Below, piece by piece: positions 9,354 to 19,978 of a stretch of 64,000 bases of DNA; positions within the stretch are counted from its first letter, which is position 1; every line of letters starts with the position of its first letter. Source of the stretch: Chromobacterium vaccinii (GTDB taxonomy: Bacteria > Pseudomonadota > Gammaproteobacteria > Burkholderiales > Chromobacteriaceae); the NCBI RefSeq assembly GCF_000971335.1, contig NZ_JZJL01000024.1, forward strand, positions 1-64,000. Direction: 5' to 3'. A program made the position numbers and the translations under genes. The notes beneath the pieces are model-generated. The model was not told the origin of the DNA. It ran no database searches and saw only the letters and a program-made list of their open reading frames with translations.

Positions 9354-10673
9354 GTGGCGAATACTTCTCTAGTGGCCAATGCCAATAAGTTTGGTGATCT
9401 GAAGCGTCGTATCTGGTTCCTGATTGGCGCGCTGATCGTTTATCGTATCGGTGCCCATATTCCGGTCCCGGGTATCAACCCTGCCGAACTAGCGAAGTTG
9501 TTCCACACATCGCAGACGGGCCTGCTCGACATGTTCAACATGTTTTCGGGCGGCGCCCTCTCGAGGTTTACGGTGTTTGCCCTGGGCATCATGCCGTACA
9601 TCTCGGCTTCCATCATTCTGCAGCTTGCGGCCGAGGTTTTGCCTAGCCTGAAGCAGCTGAAGAAGGAAGGCGATGCGGGACGTCGCAAGATAACCCAGTA
9701 CACGCGTTATGCCACCGTGGCGCTCGCAACTTTCCAAAGTTTCGGCATCGCGGTGATGTTGTACAAGCAGCCTAATCTGGTGATGACTGCTCAGTGGGAG
9801 TTTTATCTGACAACCGTGGTGTCTCTGGTCACTGGAACCATGTTCCTGATGTGGTTGGGTGAGCAGATCACCGAGCGCGGTATCGGCAACGGTATCTCGC
9901 TGATCATCTGCGCGGGTATCGCCGCAGGTGTTCCGGCTGCGATCGGCAAGACCCTGACTCTGACCAGCCAGGGCTCTTTGCCCATCTTGTTTGCCGTGCT
10001 GCTGTTTGTCGGAGTGATCCTGGTCACCTTCCTCGTTGTCTACGCTGAGCGTGGCCAACGCAAGGTGCTGGTGAACTACGCCAAGCGTCAAGTGGGCAAT
10101 CGCGTCATGCAAGGCCAGAGCACGCATTTGCCGCTCAAGCTGAACATGGCGGGGGTGATTCCCCCGATCTTCGCCTCGAGCATCATCCTGTTTCCGGCCA
10201 CCGTCCTCGGTTGGTTCGGCCAGGGCGAGCACATGGCTTGGCTGAAGGGCGTGGCTGACAAGCTGCATCCGGGTCAGCCGATCTATGTGCTGCTGTACGC
10301 GGCGGCGATCATCTTCTTCTGCTACTTCTACACGGCGTTGGTTTTCAACCCGAAGGAAACGGCTGACAACCTGAAGAAGAGCGGGGCTTTCATTCCGGGC
10401 ATCCGTCCAGGTGAGCAAACTTCTCGTTATATCGAGAAGATCATCCTGCGGCTGACGCTGATCGGTGCGATCTACATCACGCTGGTCTGCTTGTTGCCGG
10501 AATTCCTGATCCTGAAGTGGAACGTTCCGTTCTATTTCGGCGGTACATCGCTGCTGATCATCGTGGTGGTGACGATGGACTTCATGGCGCAGGTGCAGTC
10601 CTACGTGTTGTCGCATCAGTACGAGAGCTTGCTGAAGAAGGCTAACTTCAAAGGCAACGCCCTTACCCGCTGA
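9354..10673 (+). CDS. secY: Protein translocase subunit SecY
   Basis: A 439-residue inner-membrane protein with ten predicted hydrophobic segments. The motif [23 protein letters not shown], in the cytoplasmic loop near residue 330, is diagnostic. SecY forms the protein-conducting channel with SecE and SecG. The start is GTG at 9354, with AAGG nine bases upstream; the next residues ([19 protein letters not shown]) fit the family's N-terminus. Codon use is slightly less extreme than in the ribosomal genes around it, as expected for lower expression. Confidence 0.98.
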   Translation: MANTSLVANANKFGDLKRRIWFLIGALIVYRIGAHIPVPGINPAELAKLFHTSQTGLLDMFNMFSGGALSRFTVFALGIMPYISASIILQLAAEVLPSLKQLKKEGDAGRRKITQYTRYATVALATFQSFGIAVMLYKQPNLVMTAQWEFYLTTVVSLVTGTMFLMWLGEQITERGIGNGISLIICAGIAAGVPAAIGKTLTLTSQGSLPILFAVLLFVGVILVTFLVVYAERGQRKVLVNYAKRQVGNRVMQGQSTHLPLKLNMAGVIPPIFASSIILFPATVLGWFGQGEHMAWLKGVADKLHPGQPIYVLLYAAAIIFFCYFYTALVFNPKETADNLKKSGAFIPGIRPGEQTSRYIEKIILRLTLIGAIYITLVCLLPEFLILKWNVPFYFGGTSLLIIVVVTMDFMAQVQSYVLSHQYESLLKKANFKGNALTR

Positions 10674-10696
10674 CACACGAGTTGACACTGGGTTAT

Positions 10697-10915
10697 ATGG
10701 CTAAGGAAGACACTATCCAGATGCAGGGCGAGATCTTGGAAAATTTGCCCAGCGCAACTTTCAAGATCAAGCTTGAAAATGGACACGTGGTACTCGGGCA
10801 TATCTCTGGGAAGATGCGGATGCACTACATCCGCATCCTGCCGGGCGACAAGGTGACTGTGGAGTTGACTCCATACGATCTGTCCAGAGCCCGTATTGTG
10901 TTCCGTGCGAAGTAA
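10697..10915 (+). CDS. infA: Translation initiation factor IF-1
   Basis: A protein of 72 residues starting [13 protein letters not shown], the standard IF-1 start; an upstream in-frame ATG would add five unlikely residues. It is an S1-type OB fold with the conserved [21 protein letters not shown]-1 occupies the 30S A site during initiation. It lies between secY and rpmJ, the common order in beta- and gram-positive bacteria. Confidence 0.97.
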   Translation: MAKEDTIQMQGEILENLPSATFKIKLENGHVVLGHISGKMRMHYIRILPGDKVTVELTPYDLSRARIVFRAK

Positions 10916-10952
10916 CGCATTCGCTCTTTTTTGGATTTGAAAGGATCTGAAC

Positions 10953-11066
10953 ATGCGAGTACAGCCTTCTGTAAAGAAGATTTGCCGTAATTGCAAAATC
11001 ATTCGTCGCAATCGCGTAGTTCGCGTGATCTGCACGGACCCGCGTCACAAGCAAAAACAAGGCTAA
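10953..11066 (+). CDS. rpmJ: 50S ribosomal protein L36, zinc-binding form
   Basis: A tiny gene of 37 codons starting [15 protein letters not shown]. The four zinc ligands are present: C11, C14, C27 and H32, so this is the zinc-binding paralogue. An AAGGA site precedes the ATG by nine bases. L36 is the smallest 50S protein and helps organise 23S rRNA near L6 and L16. It is followed by a promoter for rpsM. Confidence 0.96.
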   Translation: MRVQPSVKKICRNCKIIRRNRVVRVICTDPRHKQKQG

Positions 11067-11069
11067 CAT

Positions 11070-11098
11070 TTGTTAGACCTCGATTTGCGTGATACAAT
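11070..11098 (+). promoter_or_regulatory. Probable sigma70 promoter upstream of rpsM (alpha operon)
   Basis: TTGTTA (11070-11075) and TACAAT (11093-11098) are separated by 17 bases, leaving a leader of about 30 bases before the rpsM ATG. This would let rpsM-rpsK-rpsD-rpoA-rplQ be transcribed independently. Confidence 0.65.
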
Positions 11099-11136
11099 CG
11101 CAAACTTTTCAAGGTCTTAAGGCTTAAGGAAAGAGT

Positions 11137-11499
11137 ATGGCCCGTATTGCAGGGGTAAACATCCCCAATCATGCGCATGCCGTTATCGGCCTGCAGGCAA
11201 TTTTCGGCGTCGGTCAGACTCGCGCTCAGCAAATTTGTGCTGCAGCTGGCGTGAATCCTTCCACCAAGGTGAAGGATCTGACTGAAGCTGAGATGGAGAC
11301 TCTGCGTGATCAAGTCGCCAAGTTCACCGTTGAAGGTGATCTGCGTCGTGAAATCACCATGAGCATCAAGCGTCTGATGGACATGGGCTGCTATCGCGGC
11401 TTCCGCCATCGTCGCGGCTTGCCGTGCCGCGGTCAACGCACTCGCACCAATGCCCGTACCCGCAAGGGTCCGCGCAAGGCGATTGCCGGCAAGAAGTAA
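11137..11499 (+). CDS. rpsM: 30S ribosomal protein S13
   Basis: A protein of 120 residues starting [26 protein letters not shown]. The C-terminal signature [25 protein letters not shown] is complete. S13 makes intersubunit bridges and contacts the P-site tRNA through its basic tail. Confidence 0.98.
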   Translation: MARIAGVNIPNHAHAVIGLQAIFGVGQTRAQQICAAAGVNPSTKVKDLTEAEMETLRDQVAKFTVEGDLRREITMSIKRLMDMGCYRGFRHRRGLPCRGQRTRTNARTRKGPRKAIAGKK

Positions 11500-11516
11500 A
11501 CTAAGGAACACAGAGA

Positions 11517-11912
<396 letters not shown>

Positions 11913-11930
11913 TTCGGAGAGTGTGAGAAC

Positions 11931-12551
11931 ATGGCACGTTATATTGGCCCGAAGTGCAAGCTCGCTCGTCGTGAAGGCACCGACCTTTTCCTGAAGAGCG
12001 CGCGTCGTGCACTGGATTCCAAATGCAAACTGGATGCTGCCCCCGGCCAGCACGGCGCCCGTCGCGGCCGTCTGTCGGACTACGGCGTCCAGCTGCGTGA
12101 AAAGCAGAAAATCCGCCGCATCTACGGCGTACTCGAGCGTCAGTTCCGCAATTACTTTGCGGAAGCTGTCCGCCGCAAGGGCTCCACGGGTGAAAACCTG
12201 CTGAAGCTGCTTGAGTCCCGCCTGGACAACGTTGTATATCGCATGGGCTTTGGCTCCACTCGCGCCGAAGCGCGCCAGCTGGTCAGCCACAAGGCTATCG
12301 TTGTGAACGGCCAGGTTGTGAACATTCCGTCTTACCAGGTTAAAGCCGGTGACGTAGTGACCGTCCGTGAGAAGGCCAAGAAGCAGGCCCGTATCGTCGA
12401 AGGCCTGGCTCTGGCCGAGCAAGGCGGCTTCCCGTCTTGGGTGTCTGTTGACTCCAAGAAAATGGAAGGCGTTTTCAAATCCACTCCGGAACGTTCCGAA
12501 CTGTCTAGCGATATCAACGAACAACTCGTTGTGGAATTCTACTCCAAGTAA
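11931..12551 (+). CDS. rpsD: 30S ribosomal protein S4
   Basis: A protein of 206 residues. An N-terminal S4 domain is followed by an S4-type RNA-binding motif, [39 protein letters not shown], near residues 96-135. S4 starts 30S assembly and in E. coli represses the alpha operon through a pseudoknot before rpsM; the leader here looks too short to judge that. Confidence 0.98.
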   Translation: MARYIGPKCKLARREGTDLFLKSARRALDSKCKLDAAPGQHGARRGRLSDYGVQLREKQKIRRIYGVLERQFRNYFAEAVRRKGSTGENLLKLLESRLDNVVYRMGFGSTRAEARQLVSHKAIVVNGQVVNIPSYQVKAGDVVTVREKAKKQARIVEGLALAEQGGFPSWVSVDSKKMEGVFKSTPERSELSSDINEQLVVEFYSK

Positions 12552-12574
12552 TCGCTAGCTCTTAGGGAATGACT

Positions 12575-13558
12575 ATGCAAAACAGCGCTTCGGAATTTCT
12601 GAAACCTCGTCTGATCGATGTACAGCCGGTTTCCGCCACTCACGCTCGCGTGTCGATGGAGCCGTTCGAGCGCGGCTATGCCCATACCCTGGGCAATTCG
12701 CTGCGTCGTATCCTGCTGTCGTCGATGCCGGGCTATGCTCCGACCGAAGTGACTATCGCTGGCGTTTTGCATGAGTATTCCGCACTTGACGGCGTGCGGG
12801 AGGATGTCGTTGACATCCTCCTCAACCTCAAGGGCGTAGTGCTTAAGCTGCATGGTCGCGACAGTGTCGTGCTGACCTTGAAAAAGGAAGGCGAGGGCGC
12901 TGTCTTGGCTAGCGATATCGAGCTGCCGCATGATGTGGAAGTGATCAATCCGGAACACGTGATTTGTCACATCTCCTCCGGCGGCAAGATCGACATGGAG
13001 GTCAAGGTTGAGAAGGGGCGCGGCTATCAGCCGGTGTCCGTTCGCACCAGCCATGACGACAACCGTTCCATCGGTACCATTCAACTGGACGCTTCCTTCT
13101 CGCCGGTTCGCCGCGTGAGCTTCGCTGTGGAAAGCGCCCGTGTTGAACAGCGTACCGACCTCGACCGCCTGGTTCTCGACATCGAGACCAACGGCGTCAT
13201 CGAGCCGGAGCAGGCTGTGCGCAACGCAGCCCGCATCCTGATGGACCAGCTGTCGATCTTTGCCGACCTCCAGGGCACAGCGGTTGAAGAAGTCGTTGAA
13301 AAGGCGCCGCCGATCGATCCGATCCTGCTGCGTCCGGTAGACGATCTTGAACTGACGGTCCGTTCGGCCAACTGCCTGAAAGCAGAGAACATTTATTACA
13401 TCGGCGATCTGATCCAGCGCACCGAAACCGAGCTTCTGAAGACACCGAACCTCGGCCGCAAGTCGCTGAACGAGATCAAGGAAGTTCTCGCTTCCAAGGG
13501 CCTGACTCTCGGCATGAAGCTCGAGAACTGGCCTCCGGCTGGTCTGGAAAAGCCGTAA
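12575..13558 (+). CDS. rpoA: DNA-directed RNA polymerase subunit alpha
   Basis: A protein of 327 residues. The N-terminal dimerisation domain includes [23 protein letters not shown]. The C-terminal domain begins near residue 250 and contains [22 protein letters not shown], whose arginine corresponds to E. coli R265, used for UP-element binding. I chose the second ATG: the AGGG site lies seven bases before 12575 but only one base before the ATG at 12569, and [13 protein letters not shown] matches the family start. The subunit nucleates RNA polymerase assembly. Confidence 0.98.
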   Translation: MQNSASEFLKPRLIDVQPVSATHARVSMEPFERGYAHTLGNSLRRILLSSMPGYAPTEVTIAGVLHEYSALDGVREDVVDILLNLKGVVLKLHGRDSVVLTLKKEGEGAVLASDIELPHDVEVINPEHVICHISSGGKIDMEVKVEKGRGYQPVSVRTSHDDNRSIGTIQLDASFSPVRRVSFAVESARVEQRTDLDRLVLDIETNGVIEPEQAVRNAARILMDQLSIFADLQGTAVEEVVEKAPPIDPILLRPVDDLELTVRSANCLKAENIYYIGDLIQRTETELLKTPNLGRKSLNEIKEVLASKGLTLGMKLENWPPAGLEKP

Positions 13559-13582
13559 GTTTGAGACTAAAGGACATTAACA

Positions 13583-13978
13583 ATGCGTCATCGTTACAGT
13601 AATCGTAAACTGAACCGCACGACCAGCCATCGTCTGGCGATGCTGCGTAACATGGCCAACTCGCTGCTGAAGCACGAAGTTATCGTGACCACGCTGCCGA
13701 AGGCCAAGGAACTGCGTCGTGTGGCCGAGCCGCTCATCACGCTCGGCAAAAAGCCGTCTCTCGCCAACCGTCGTCTGGCGTTCGACCGCACCCGTGACCG
13801 CGAAATCGTGGTTAAACTCTTCGACGTGCTCGGCTCGCGTTACGCTACCCGCAATGGCGGTTACGTGCGCATCCTGAAGTACGGTTTCCGCAAGGGCGAC
13901 AACGCCCCGATGGCTCTGGTAGAGCTGGTGGACCGTCCGGAAGACGCCGTTGCCGTAGAAGACAACTCCGCCGATTAA
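13583..13978 (+). CDS. rplQ: 50S ribosomal protein L17
   Basis: A protein of 131 residues starting [20 protein letters not shown], the canonical L17 start, with an acidic tail after residue 120. It is the last gene of the ribosomal superoperon and is followed by a strong terminator. Confidence 0.98.
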   Translation: MRHRYSNRKLNRTTSHRLAMLRNMANSLLKHEVIVTTLPKAKELRRVAEPLITLGKKPSLANRRLAFDRTRDREIVVKLFDVLGSRYATRNGGYVRILKYGFRKGDNAPMALVELVDRPEDAVAVEDNSAD

Positions 13979-13995
13979 TCGACGAAGTTGAAAGA

Positions 13996-14025
13996 AAAAG
14001 CCAGCTCCTTGGAGCTGGCTTTTTT
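13996..14025 (+). terminator. Intrinsic terminator of the ribosomal superoperon
   Basis: A 10-bp perfect stem (13999-14008 with 14011-14020) is flanked by AAA on the left and TTTTT on the right. It ends the rplQ transcript and, read in reverse, can also serve glsA on the opposite strand. Confidence 0.9.
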
Positions 14026-14072
14026 CATGACTGGAAAGCCGGGTTTGCCTAGCGGGCCCGGCATTGTCGCGT

Positions 14073-14987
14073 CTAGAAGATGGACAGTCCGGTGCGGGTG
14101 GTGAAACGGTCCAGCGCCTCCAGGCCCAGTACCGAGTTGCCGCGGGCATCCAGCTGAGGACTCCATACCGCGATGCTCATCTTGCCCGGAATCACCGCCA
14201 GCAGGCCGCCGCCGACGCCGCTTTTCACCGGCAGGCCGACGCGGTAGGCGAATTCGCCGGCGGCGTCGTAAGTGCCGCAAGTCAACATGACGGCGTTCAC
14301 CTGTTTGGCCTGGCTGCGAGTCAGGTATTGTCGTCCGGTTTGGGGCGAGGCGCCGTGGTTGGCCAGGAACAGGCCGGCGCGGGCCAGCTCGAGGCAGCTC
14401 ATCGAAATGCTGCAGTTGTGGAAGTAATGATCCAGCACCGTCTCCACCGGATGGTCGAGGTTGCCGTAGCTTTTCATGAAGTGGGCCAGCGCCGCGTTGC
14501 GGTCGCCGTGCTCGCGCTCCGAGGCGGCGATCGCCTCGTCGGCGGCGAGACGGGGGTTGCCGGCCTCATTCCGCAGCCAGGCCAGCAGCTGCAAGTGCGC
14601 GTCGCCAAAATGGCTGATTGCGCGGTCGGTGACCGCCAGCGCGCCGGCGTTGATGAAGGGATTGCGCGGAATGCCGTGCTCGTATTCCAGCTGCACCAGC
14701 GAGTTGAACGGATTGCCGGACGGTTCCTTGCCGACGTGGCGCCACAGCGCCTCGCCGTCGGCCTGCAGCGTCAGGGCCAGCATGAAGGCCTTGCTGATGC
14801 TTTGGATGGAGAACGGGACGTCGGATTCGCCGCAGCCATATTCCTGTCCATCCAGGGTGTGGATGGCGAAGCCGAACTGATGCGGCGACACCGAGGCCAA
14901 CGCCGGGATATAGTCGGCGACTTGGCCGCGGTCATAAAACGGCAGCACTTGCTGCCGGATATCTTCAATGAGCGCTTGCAGATTCAT
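14073..14987 (-). CDS. glsA: Glutaminase (serine-dependent, GlsA family)
   Basis: A 304-residue cytoplasmic enzyme that hydrolyses glutamine to glutamate and ammonia. The family belongs to the beta-lactamase/PBP-like fold, and the catalytic SxxK is visible as S63-I-S-K66. Conserved NPFINAGALAV (near residue 114) and the C-terminal KSGVGGGLLAVIPG are present. The length equals that of the E. coli YbaS/YneH enzymes. It converges on rplQ and is probably monocistronic. Such glutaminases are linked to acid resistance in enterobacteria; no such link is shown here. Confidence 0.95.
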   Translation of the reverse strand: MNLQALIEDIRQQVLPFYDRGQVADYIPALASVSPHQFGFAIHTLDGQEYGCGESDVPFSIQSISKAFMLALTLQADGEALWRHVGKEPSGNPFNSLVQLEYEHGIPRNPFINAGALAVTDRAISHFGDAHLQLLAWLRNEAGNPRLAADEAIAASEREHGDRNAALAHFMKSYGNLDHPVETVLDHYFHNCSISMSCLELARAGLFLANHGASPQTGRQYLTRSQAKQVNAVMLTCGTYDAAGEFAYRVGLPVKSGVGGGLLAVIPGKMSIAVWSPQLDARGNSVLGLEALDRFTTRTGLSIF

Positions 14988-15020
14988 TGACAGATTGTAA
15001 GCACTTGCCGGCAGCCCAGT

Positions 15021-15818
15021 CTAGAAGCTGTAGCGCTGTTCCAGAACCTCGACCGGCGCGTCCAACTCAAGCACGCCTTCGTTGCGAGCGCGCAGGTTCA
15101 TGCCGAAGCAGACGCCTTCATCCTGGCGGCGGGTGCGGACCAGGGTCTGCAGCGGCTCGCCATCGGCGCGCTTTTCGCCCAGGTCCGGATCCACGGTGGT
15201 CAGCACGCAGCGCGCGCAGGGTTTCATCACGTCGAATTCAAGGCCGCCGATGCGGATCACCTGCCAATCGTCTTCTTCCCACGGATACGCGCCGCTCACG
15301 ACCAGATTGGGACGGAAGTGGCGCAGCGTGACGGGCTCGGGGAGCTGGCGGTTCAAATCGTCGAGCGAGGCCTGGTTGACCAGCAGGAAGGGATAGCCGT
15401 CGGCGAAGCTCATCTTGTCGGAGCCGCCCTTGAACGCGCGGTTGGATTGCGCGCCCAGCCACAGCAGCCGGCATTCGCAGCCGAGGAGATCGGCGAACCA
15501 GGCATCGACGCGCTCGTCGCCGTGCCAGGCCTGGAAGCCGTCCTTCCAGACCTGGGCCGGATGAGGCCGGGTGTATACGGTGGCCATCGCGAAGATCGGC
15601 GGTTTGCCGGCGCGATGCAGCAGCACGCCGCCCGGCAACAGCTCGGCGCGGACGGTGACCAGTTGGGGATGCGTGCGCGCGGTGATCTGTTGGCCGTCCG
15701 GGCTGACCAGCAGCCATTCGCGGTCGTGAAGCAAGCCCAGCTTGCCCGCATAGGCGCGGTCGAAGGCGATGCCGCGGCAGGATTTCACCGGATGGACGAA
15801 CATGGCGCTCAGGTGCAT
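15021..15818 (-). CDS. MOSC-domain protein, YcbX/mARC-like
   Basis: A protein of 265 residues: an N-terminal MOSC beta-barrel (VHPVKSCRGIAFDRA, residues 8-22) followed by a MOSC domain. The conserved PCARCVLTTVDPDLGEKRADGEPLQTL near residue 210 carries the cysteine that binds molybdenum cofactor in YcbX and mARC. The ferredoxin domain at the C-terminus of E. coli YcbX is missing, so an electron donor would have to be separate. The ATG at 15818 is preferred over 15830 because GGAG lies six bases upstream of it. The likely role is reduction of N-hydroxylated compounds (inference from family). Confidence 0.85.
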   Translation of the reverse strand: MHLSAMFVHPVKSCRGIAFDRAYAGKLGLLHDREWLLVSPDGQQITARTHPQLVTVRAELLPGGVLLHRAGKPPIFAMATVYTRPHPAQVWKDGFQAWHGDERVDAWFADLLGCECRLLWLGAQSNRAFKGGSDKMSFADGYPFLLVNQASLDDLNRQLPEPVTLRHFRPNLVVSGAYPWEEDDWQVIRIGGLEFDVMKPCARCVLTTVDPDLGEKRADGEPLQTLVRTRRQDEGVCFGMNLRARNEGVLELDAPVEVLEQRYSF

Positions 15819-16201
15819 GGGGGTCTCCATTGTCGTATAGACGGCATGCTAGCACGGAGGCGGCGGGGGACGGGCGCGGCGTGCCGATTTTCAAGCATGG
15901 CGCCTGGATGGGAGCGGCAAGTTGTAACGCGGGCATTGCATATCTGTGATCGGCCATTTACATTGAGATGCCCGCCGCTTATTGTCGGACTGTCATGCGA
16001 TGGCCGGCGCTGTCGATGGAGTGGATGTTTCATGCCATCTGGGAAAATGGAGGGCAAAATTTGCGAGAAGGGAATTGTTCGTTGAGCTTTATGCTTATTC
16101 GGACTAAACCTGAGTAGAGGCTTACAAGATAACAGCGCCCGATGCCGCAAGCCCGCGGTCGATGCGGCCTGGCAAGTAATTGGGGATGAGGAGGAAGTGT
16201 A
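15819..16201. other. 383-bp intergenic region between the MOSC gene and the first chemoreceptor
   Basis: The two flanking genes are divergent, so both promoters must lie here. I see no conserved ORF or RNA gene. The last 15 bases hold a strong AGGAGG ribosome site for the chemoreceptor, and a sigma28-like sequence is at 16105-16132. Confidence 0.7.
16105..16132 (+). promoter_or_regulatory. Possible sigma28 (FliA-type) promoter of the chemoreceptor
   Basis: TAAA (16105-16108) and CAAGATAA (16125-16132) resemble TAAA-N15-GCCGATAA, with five of eight bases in the -10 part and a 16-base spacer. Chemoreceptor genes are commonly FliA-dependent. The match is imperfect and the spacer is one base long. 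Confidence 0.3.
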
Positions 16202-18079
16202 ATGCGCTCTTTGCGTGTCAAGCTGATTGCAGTGATTGCCCTGCTGCTGGTATTGCTGGGTATGGTGATTACCGTGCTGGTTTACGGCCAGATGCGGAAT
16301 GAGATCGTCCGAGGCGTCGATAATGAGTTGGGCGGCACCTCCAAGGGCTACTCGGCCCTGGTGAGCAGCTGGTACAAGAGCAAGGTGGGCGTGGTGATCG
16401 CGGCCAATCCGCTGGTGGGCACGCCGGATCCGCGCCAGACCCTGGCCAGGATGAGCCAGGCCGGCGGCTTCGACATGACCTATATCGGCACCGCCGATCA
16501 TGTGATGATCCGCTCCGACATGAAGCCGCAGCCGCAAGGCTACGATCCGGTGGCAAGGCCGTGGTATCAGCAGGCGTCGGCCAGCGGCAACCCCGGCGTA
16601 TCCGATCCCTATGTCGATTTCGACACCAAGAAACTGGTGGTGACCTTCGTGTCGCCGGTCAAGGACGGCAGCACGCTGAAGGCGGTGGTCGGCGGCGACA
16701 TCTTCATCGACGACCTGGTCAAGACCGTGCTGTCGGTCAAGCTGCGCGGCAACGGCTACGCTTTTCTGGTGGACAAGAGCGGCAAGGTGATCGCCCACCC
16801 GGACGCCAGCCTGACGCTGAAGCCGCTGTCCGAGAAAGTCCCGGAGCTGACCAGCGATCGTCTGACGAAACTGGCGACCGATACCACGATGCAGGAGGTC
16901 AACATCGGGGGCGAGAGCAAGCTGATCGAGGTGCAGCCTGTGGAGGGCACCAACTGGCTGCTGGGCGTGGTGACCGACGAGTCTGTGGTCACCGGGCCGC
17001 TGAACACCTTGCTGCTGACTGTGATCGGCATCGGCGCGCTGTGCGTGTTGATCCTGATCCCGGTGGCGAGCGTGATGCTGAGCAAGATGCTGGCCGGGCT
17101 GGGCCGCCTGCGCAACGCGATGCTGGAAATTTCCCAGGGTGAAGGCGACCTGACCCGCCGCATCCAGGTGACCGGCCAGGACGAGATCGCCGAAACCGCC
17201 ACCGCGTTCAACCGCTTCATCGGCCAACTGCAGAAGATGTTCATCGCGGTGAAGGAAGAGGCCGAACGGGTGACCGGCGGCGTCGAGAGCGTGACCGACA
17301 CCGTGGACAAGGTGGCGCACGATTCGCGCCAGATTTCCGACGTGTCCAGCTCCAACGCGGCCACGCTGGAGGAGATCACCGTCAGCATCTCGCACATCGC
17401 CGACGCGGCACGCGAGGCGGACGGCCTGGTCAACCATACCGGCCAGGTCTCCAGCGAGAGCGCGCACGGCATGCAGCAGATCTCGCAGGAGATGAACAGC
17501 ACCGTCGAGGCGGTGAAGGGACTGTCCACCATGCTGGGCTCGCTCGATCAGCGTTCGCAGCAGATCAGCGGCATCACCAATGTGATCAAGGACATCGCCG
17601 ACCAGACCAATCTGTTGGCGCTGAACGCGGCGATCGAAGCGGCGCGCGCTGGCGAAATGGGCCGTGGCTTCGCGGTGGTGGCCGACGAGGTGCGCAAGCT
17701 GGCCGAGCGCACCGGCCAGGCCACGGTGGAGATTTCCGGCATGGTCAGCACCATCCGCGAGGAAACCAGCCAGGCGGTCAGCAATATGCAGCGCACCGTC
17801 AGCTCGGTCGACGGCGGCGTGGAGCTGACGCTGGGCGCGGTGCAGCGCATCGAGAAGATCCAGCAGGCGATGCAGGAGGTGATGGCCAAGATGAACGAGA
17901 TAACCTTGTCCACCAGCGAGCAGCACAAGGCCACCACGATGATCGCCCAGAGCACCGAGCAGATCAATGGCCGCATCGTCGACAGCGACGACGCCTTGCA
18001 GACCGTGCGCGACACGCTGTCCGAGCTGTCGCACTCGGCCAGCAGCATGCGGCAGCTGTTCTCCAGCTTCCGCGTCTGA
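16202..18079 (+). CDS. Methyl-accepting chemotaxis protein with dCache-type sensor
   Basis: A 625-residue transmembrane chemoreceptor. A membrane segment at about 7-28 precedes a large periplasmic region (about 30-275). The pattern there, [27 protein letters not shown]...[12 protein letters not shown], is typical of the double Cache sensors that bind amino acids and other small ligands. A second membrane segment (about 278-300) is followed by HAMP and a signalling domain whose tip, [20 protein letters not shown], lies near residue 464. No C-terminal NWETF pentapeptide for CheR/CheB is present. The ligand is unknown. It ends at its own terminator. Confidence 0.95.
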   Translation: MRSLRVKLIAVIALLLVLLGMVITVLVYGQMRNEIVRGVDNELGGTSKGYSALVSSWYKSKVGVVIAANPLVGTPDPRQTLARMSQAGGFDMTYIGTADHVMIRSDMKPQPQGYDPVARPWYQQASASGNPGVSDPYVDFDTKKLVVTFVSPVKDGSTLKAVVGGDIFIDDLVKTVLSVKLRGNGYAFLVDKSGKVIAHPDASLTLKPLSEKVPELTSDRLTKLATDTTMQEVNIGGESKLIEVQPVEGTNWLLGVVTDESVVTGPLNTLLLTVIGIGALCVLILIPVASVMLSKMLAGLGRLRNAMLEISQGEGDLTRRIQVTGQDEIAETATAFNRFIGQLQKMFIAVKEEAERVTGGVESVTDTVDKVAHDSRQISDVSSSNAATLEEITVSISHIADAAREADGLVNHTGQVSSESAHGMQQISQEMNSTVEAVKGLSTMLGSLDQRSQQISGITNVIKDIADQTNLLALNAAIEAARAGEMGRGFAVVADEVRKLAERTGQATVEISGMVSTIREETSQAVSNMQRTVSSVDGGVELTLGAVQRIEKIQQAMQEVMAKMNEITLSTSEQHKATTMIAQSTEQINGRIVDSDDALQTVRDTLSELSHSASSMRQLFSSFRV

Positions 18080-18093
18080 TCGACCCGTCCCTC

Positions 18094-18119
18094 AAGCCCG
18101 GCATGTCCGGGCTTTTTCA
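18094..18119 (+). terminator. Intrinsic terminator after the first chemoreceptor
   Basis: An 8-bp stem (18094-18101 with 18107-18114), a five-base loop and a T run. It separates the two tandem chemoreceptor genes into independent transcripts. Confidence 0.85.
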
Positions 18120-18253
18120 TGCCTGCGAGCCTTGCGCTTGATCGGAATGCGCAAAACGGCGTGGCGGCGGGGGGCATCCGTTTCTAGAATGATTTTGTAG
18201 TCGAACTATCAAAACAAGCACGAATACGTGCGGAGTTGGGGAAGGAGCGGGAA

Positions 18254-19897
18254 ATGGCAAACGCAGGCATGAGCTTGAAGGCCCGCCTGGTCGGCTTGAT
18301 GGCGCTGGTGGTGGCGGTGGTGTGCGGCCTGGGCGTGGTATCGGTGTACAACCAGCGCCAGGTGATGCTGCAGGACAGGCAGGACAAGGTGCGCAATCTG
18401 GTGCAGAGCGCGGTGGGCCTGGTATCCAGCTACGAGAAGCTGGTGGAAAGCGGCAAGATCGGCGAGGCCGACGCCAAGCGCATGCTGTCCAAGGCGCTGA
18501 GTTCGATGCATTACGAGAAGGCGGATTATTTCTTCGCCTATGACTCGGACTGGAATTACGTCGCCCACGGCGCCAAACCGGAACTGATCGGCAAGAACCT
18601 GGCCGGAGTGAAGGATCCGAACGGCATCGAGTTGAAGACGCTGTTTCAGAACGCGATTTCATCGCCGGGCGGCGGAGGTTATGGCGAGTACGTGTGGAGC
18701 AAGCCCGGCTTCGATCAGCCCCAACCCAAGATTTCCTATGTCACCACCACGCCGAAGTGGCATTGGATCGTCGGCACCGGCATTTATCTGGACGATGTTT
18801 CAGCCGCCTTCCATCGGGAGTTGTTGTGGCTGGGCGGCGTGCTGGCGGCGGCGCTGCTGGTGCTGCTGGGCATGGGCGGCATGATATTGCGCAATGTGCT
18901 GAGCCAGCTGGGCGCCGATCCGCAGGAGACGGTGGCGGTGGTCAAGCGCATCGCCGCCGGCCATCTGGACGAGGACGTGGCGGTGAAGGAGGGCGATCAG
19001 GACAGCCTGATGTCCGCGGTGGGCGCGATGCAGCGCGAGCTGGAGCGGCTGGTGCGCGACATCATAGACGGCGCCAACCAGCTGTCCCAGGTCAGCAGCA
19101 AGGTGACCGGCGAGGCCGAGGCGGTGGGGCGCGGCTCCGAGCAGCAGAGCGCGGCGGCCACGGCGATGGCGGCGTCGATCGAGCAGCTCACCGTCAGCGT
19201 CAATCACATTTCCGACCGCTCGCAGGATGCGCGCAACCTGGCCAACGAGTCCGGCACGCTGTCCAAGAGCGGCGGGGCGGTGATCGCCGAGGCGGTCAGC
19301 GAAATGCGGCGCATCAACGACGCGGTCGACCAGACCTCGGGCATCATCACCAGCCTGGCGGACAAGACCCAGACCATTTCCAGCATCATGCAGGTGATCA
19401 AGGATATCGCCGACCAGACCAATCTGCTGGCCTTGAACGCGGCGATCGAGGCGGCGCGGGCCGGCGAGATGGGGCGCGGCTTCGCGGTGGTGGCCGACGA
19501 GGTGCGCAAGCTGTCCGAGCGCACCGCGCAGGCGACGCAGGAAATCGCCTCCATGATCCAGGATGTGCAGCAGGGGGCCGAGCACTCCCGCCACAGCATG
19601 GAGGAGGCGGTGTCGCGGGTGAAGGCGGGGCTGGGGCTAGCCGAGCAGGCGGGTTCCGAGATCGCCCGCATCCAGGACAGCGCCAGCGGCGTGGTCGACG
19701 TGATCGGCGATATTTCCCACGCGCTGAAGGAGCAGAGCGCGGCCAGCCAGACCATCGCCCAGCACGTGGAGCAGATCGCCCACAGCGCCACCAGCAACGC
19801 GTCGGCGTCGCAGTCGGCGTCGCAGGCCATCCATAATATGCACCAATTGGCGGCCAATCTGCGGCAACTGGTGTCGCGCTTCTCGGTAAGAGGCTGA
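18254..19897 (+). CDS. Methyl-accepting chemotaxis protein with single Cache sensor
   Basis: A 547-residue transmembrane chemoreceptor. The start at 18254 has AAGGAG six bases upstream; the frame stays open six codons further. Between the membrane segments at about 10-32 and 192-212 is a short periplasmic domain. Its KADYFFAYDSDWNYVAHGAKPELIGKNL and PKISYVTTTPKWHWIVGTGIYLDD are typical of single Cache (sCache_2) sensors, which often bind short carboxylates. HAMP and a signalling domain with tip [20 protein letters not shown] near residue 384 follow. The sensor type differs from that of the neighbour, so this is not a simple duplication. Confidence 0.95.
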   Translation: MANAGMSLKARLVGLMALVVAVVCGLGVVSVYNQRQVMLQDRQDKVRNLVQSAVGLVSSYEKLVESGKIGEADAKRMLSKALSSMHYEKADYFFAYDSDWNYVAHGAKPELIGKNLAGVKDPNGIELKTLFQNAISSPGGGGYGEYVWSKPGFDQPQPKISYVTTTPKWHWIVGTGIYLDDVSAAFHRELLWLGGVLAAALLVLLGMGGMILRNVLSQLGADPQETVAVVKRIAAGHLDEDVAVKEGDQDSLMSAVGAMQRELERLVRDIIDGANQLSQVSSKVTGEAEAVGRGSEQQSAAATAMAASIEQLTVSVNHISDRSQDARNLANESGTLSKSGGAVIAEAVSEMRRINDAVDQTSGIITSLADKTQTISSIMQVIKDIADQTNLLALNAAIEAARAGEMGRGFAVVADEVRKLSERTAQATQEIASMIQDVQQGAEHSRHSMEEAVSRVKAGLGLAEQAGSEIARIQDSASGVVDVIGDISHALKEQSAASQTIAQHVEQIAHSATSNASASQSASQAIHNMHQLAANLRQLVSRFSVRG

Positions 19898-19937
19898 GCG
19901 GCGCGGGGGGCGCGGGGGGCGCGCGGGAGTGGATGCG

Positions 19938-19966
19938 AAAAGCCCGGCAGCGCGCCGGGCTTTTTT
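19938..19966 (+). terminator. Intrinsic terminator between converging chemoreceptor and lnt
   Basis: AAAAGCCCGGC (19938-19948) pairs with GCCGGGCTTTT across a five-base loop and runs into six T. It has A and T runs on opposite sides, so it can act for both converging genes. Confidence 0.9.
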
Positions 19967-19978
19967 GATCAATGCGGC

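Noticed and set aside
16170..16183. Sigma54-like TGGCA-N5-TTGG before the first chemoreceptor
   Set aside because: The GC of the -12 element is missing and transcription would begin inside or after the ribosome site.
15809..18034. 741-codon open frame on the minus strand opposite the first chemoreceptor
   Set aside because: Histidine/leucine/aspartate-rich composition is the mirror of GC-rich coding DNA; the plus-strand receptor explains the region.
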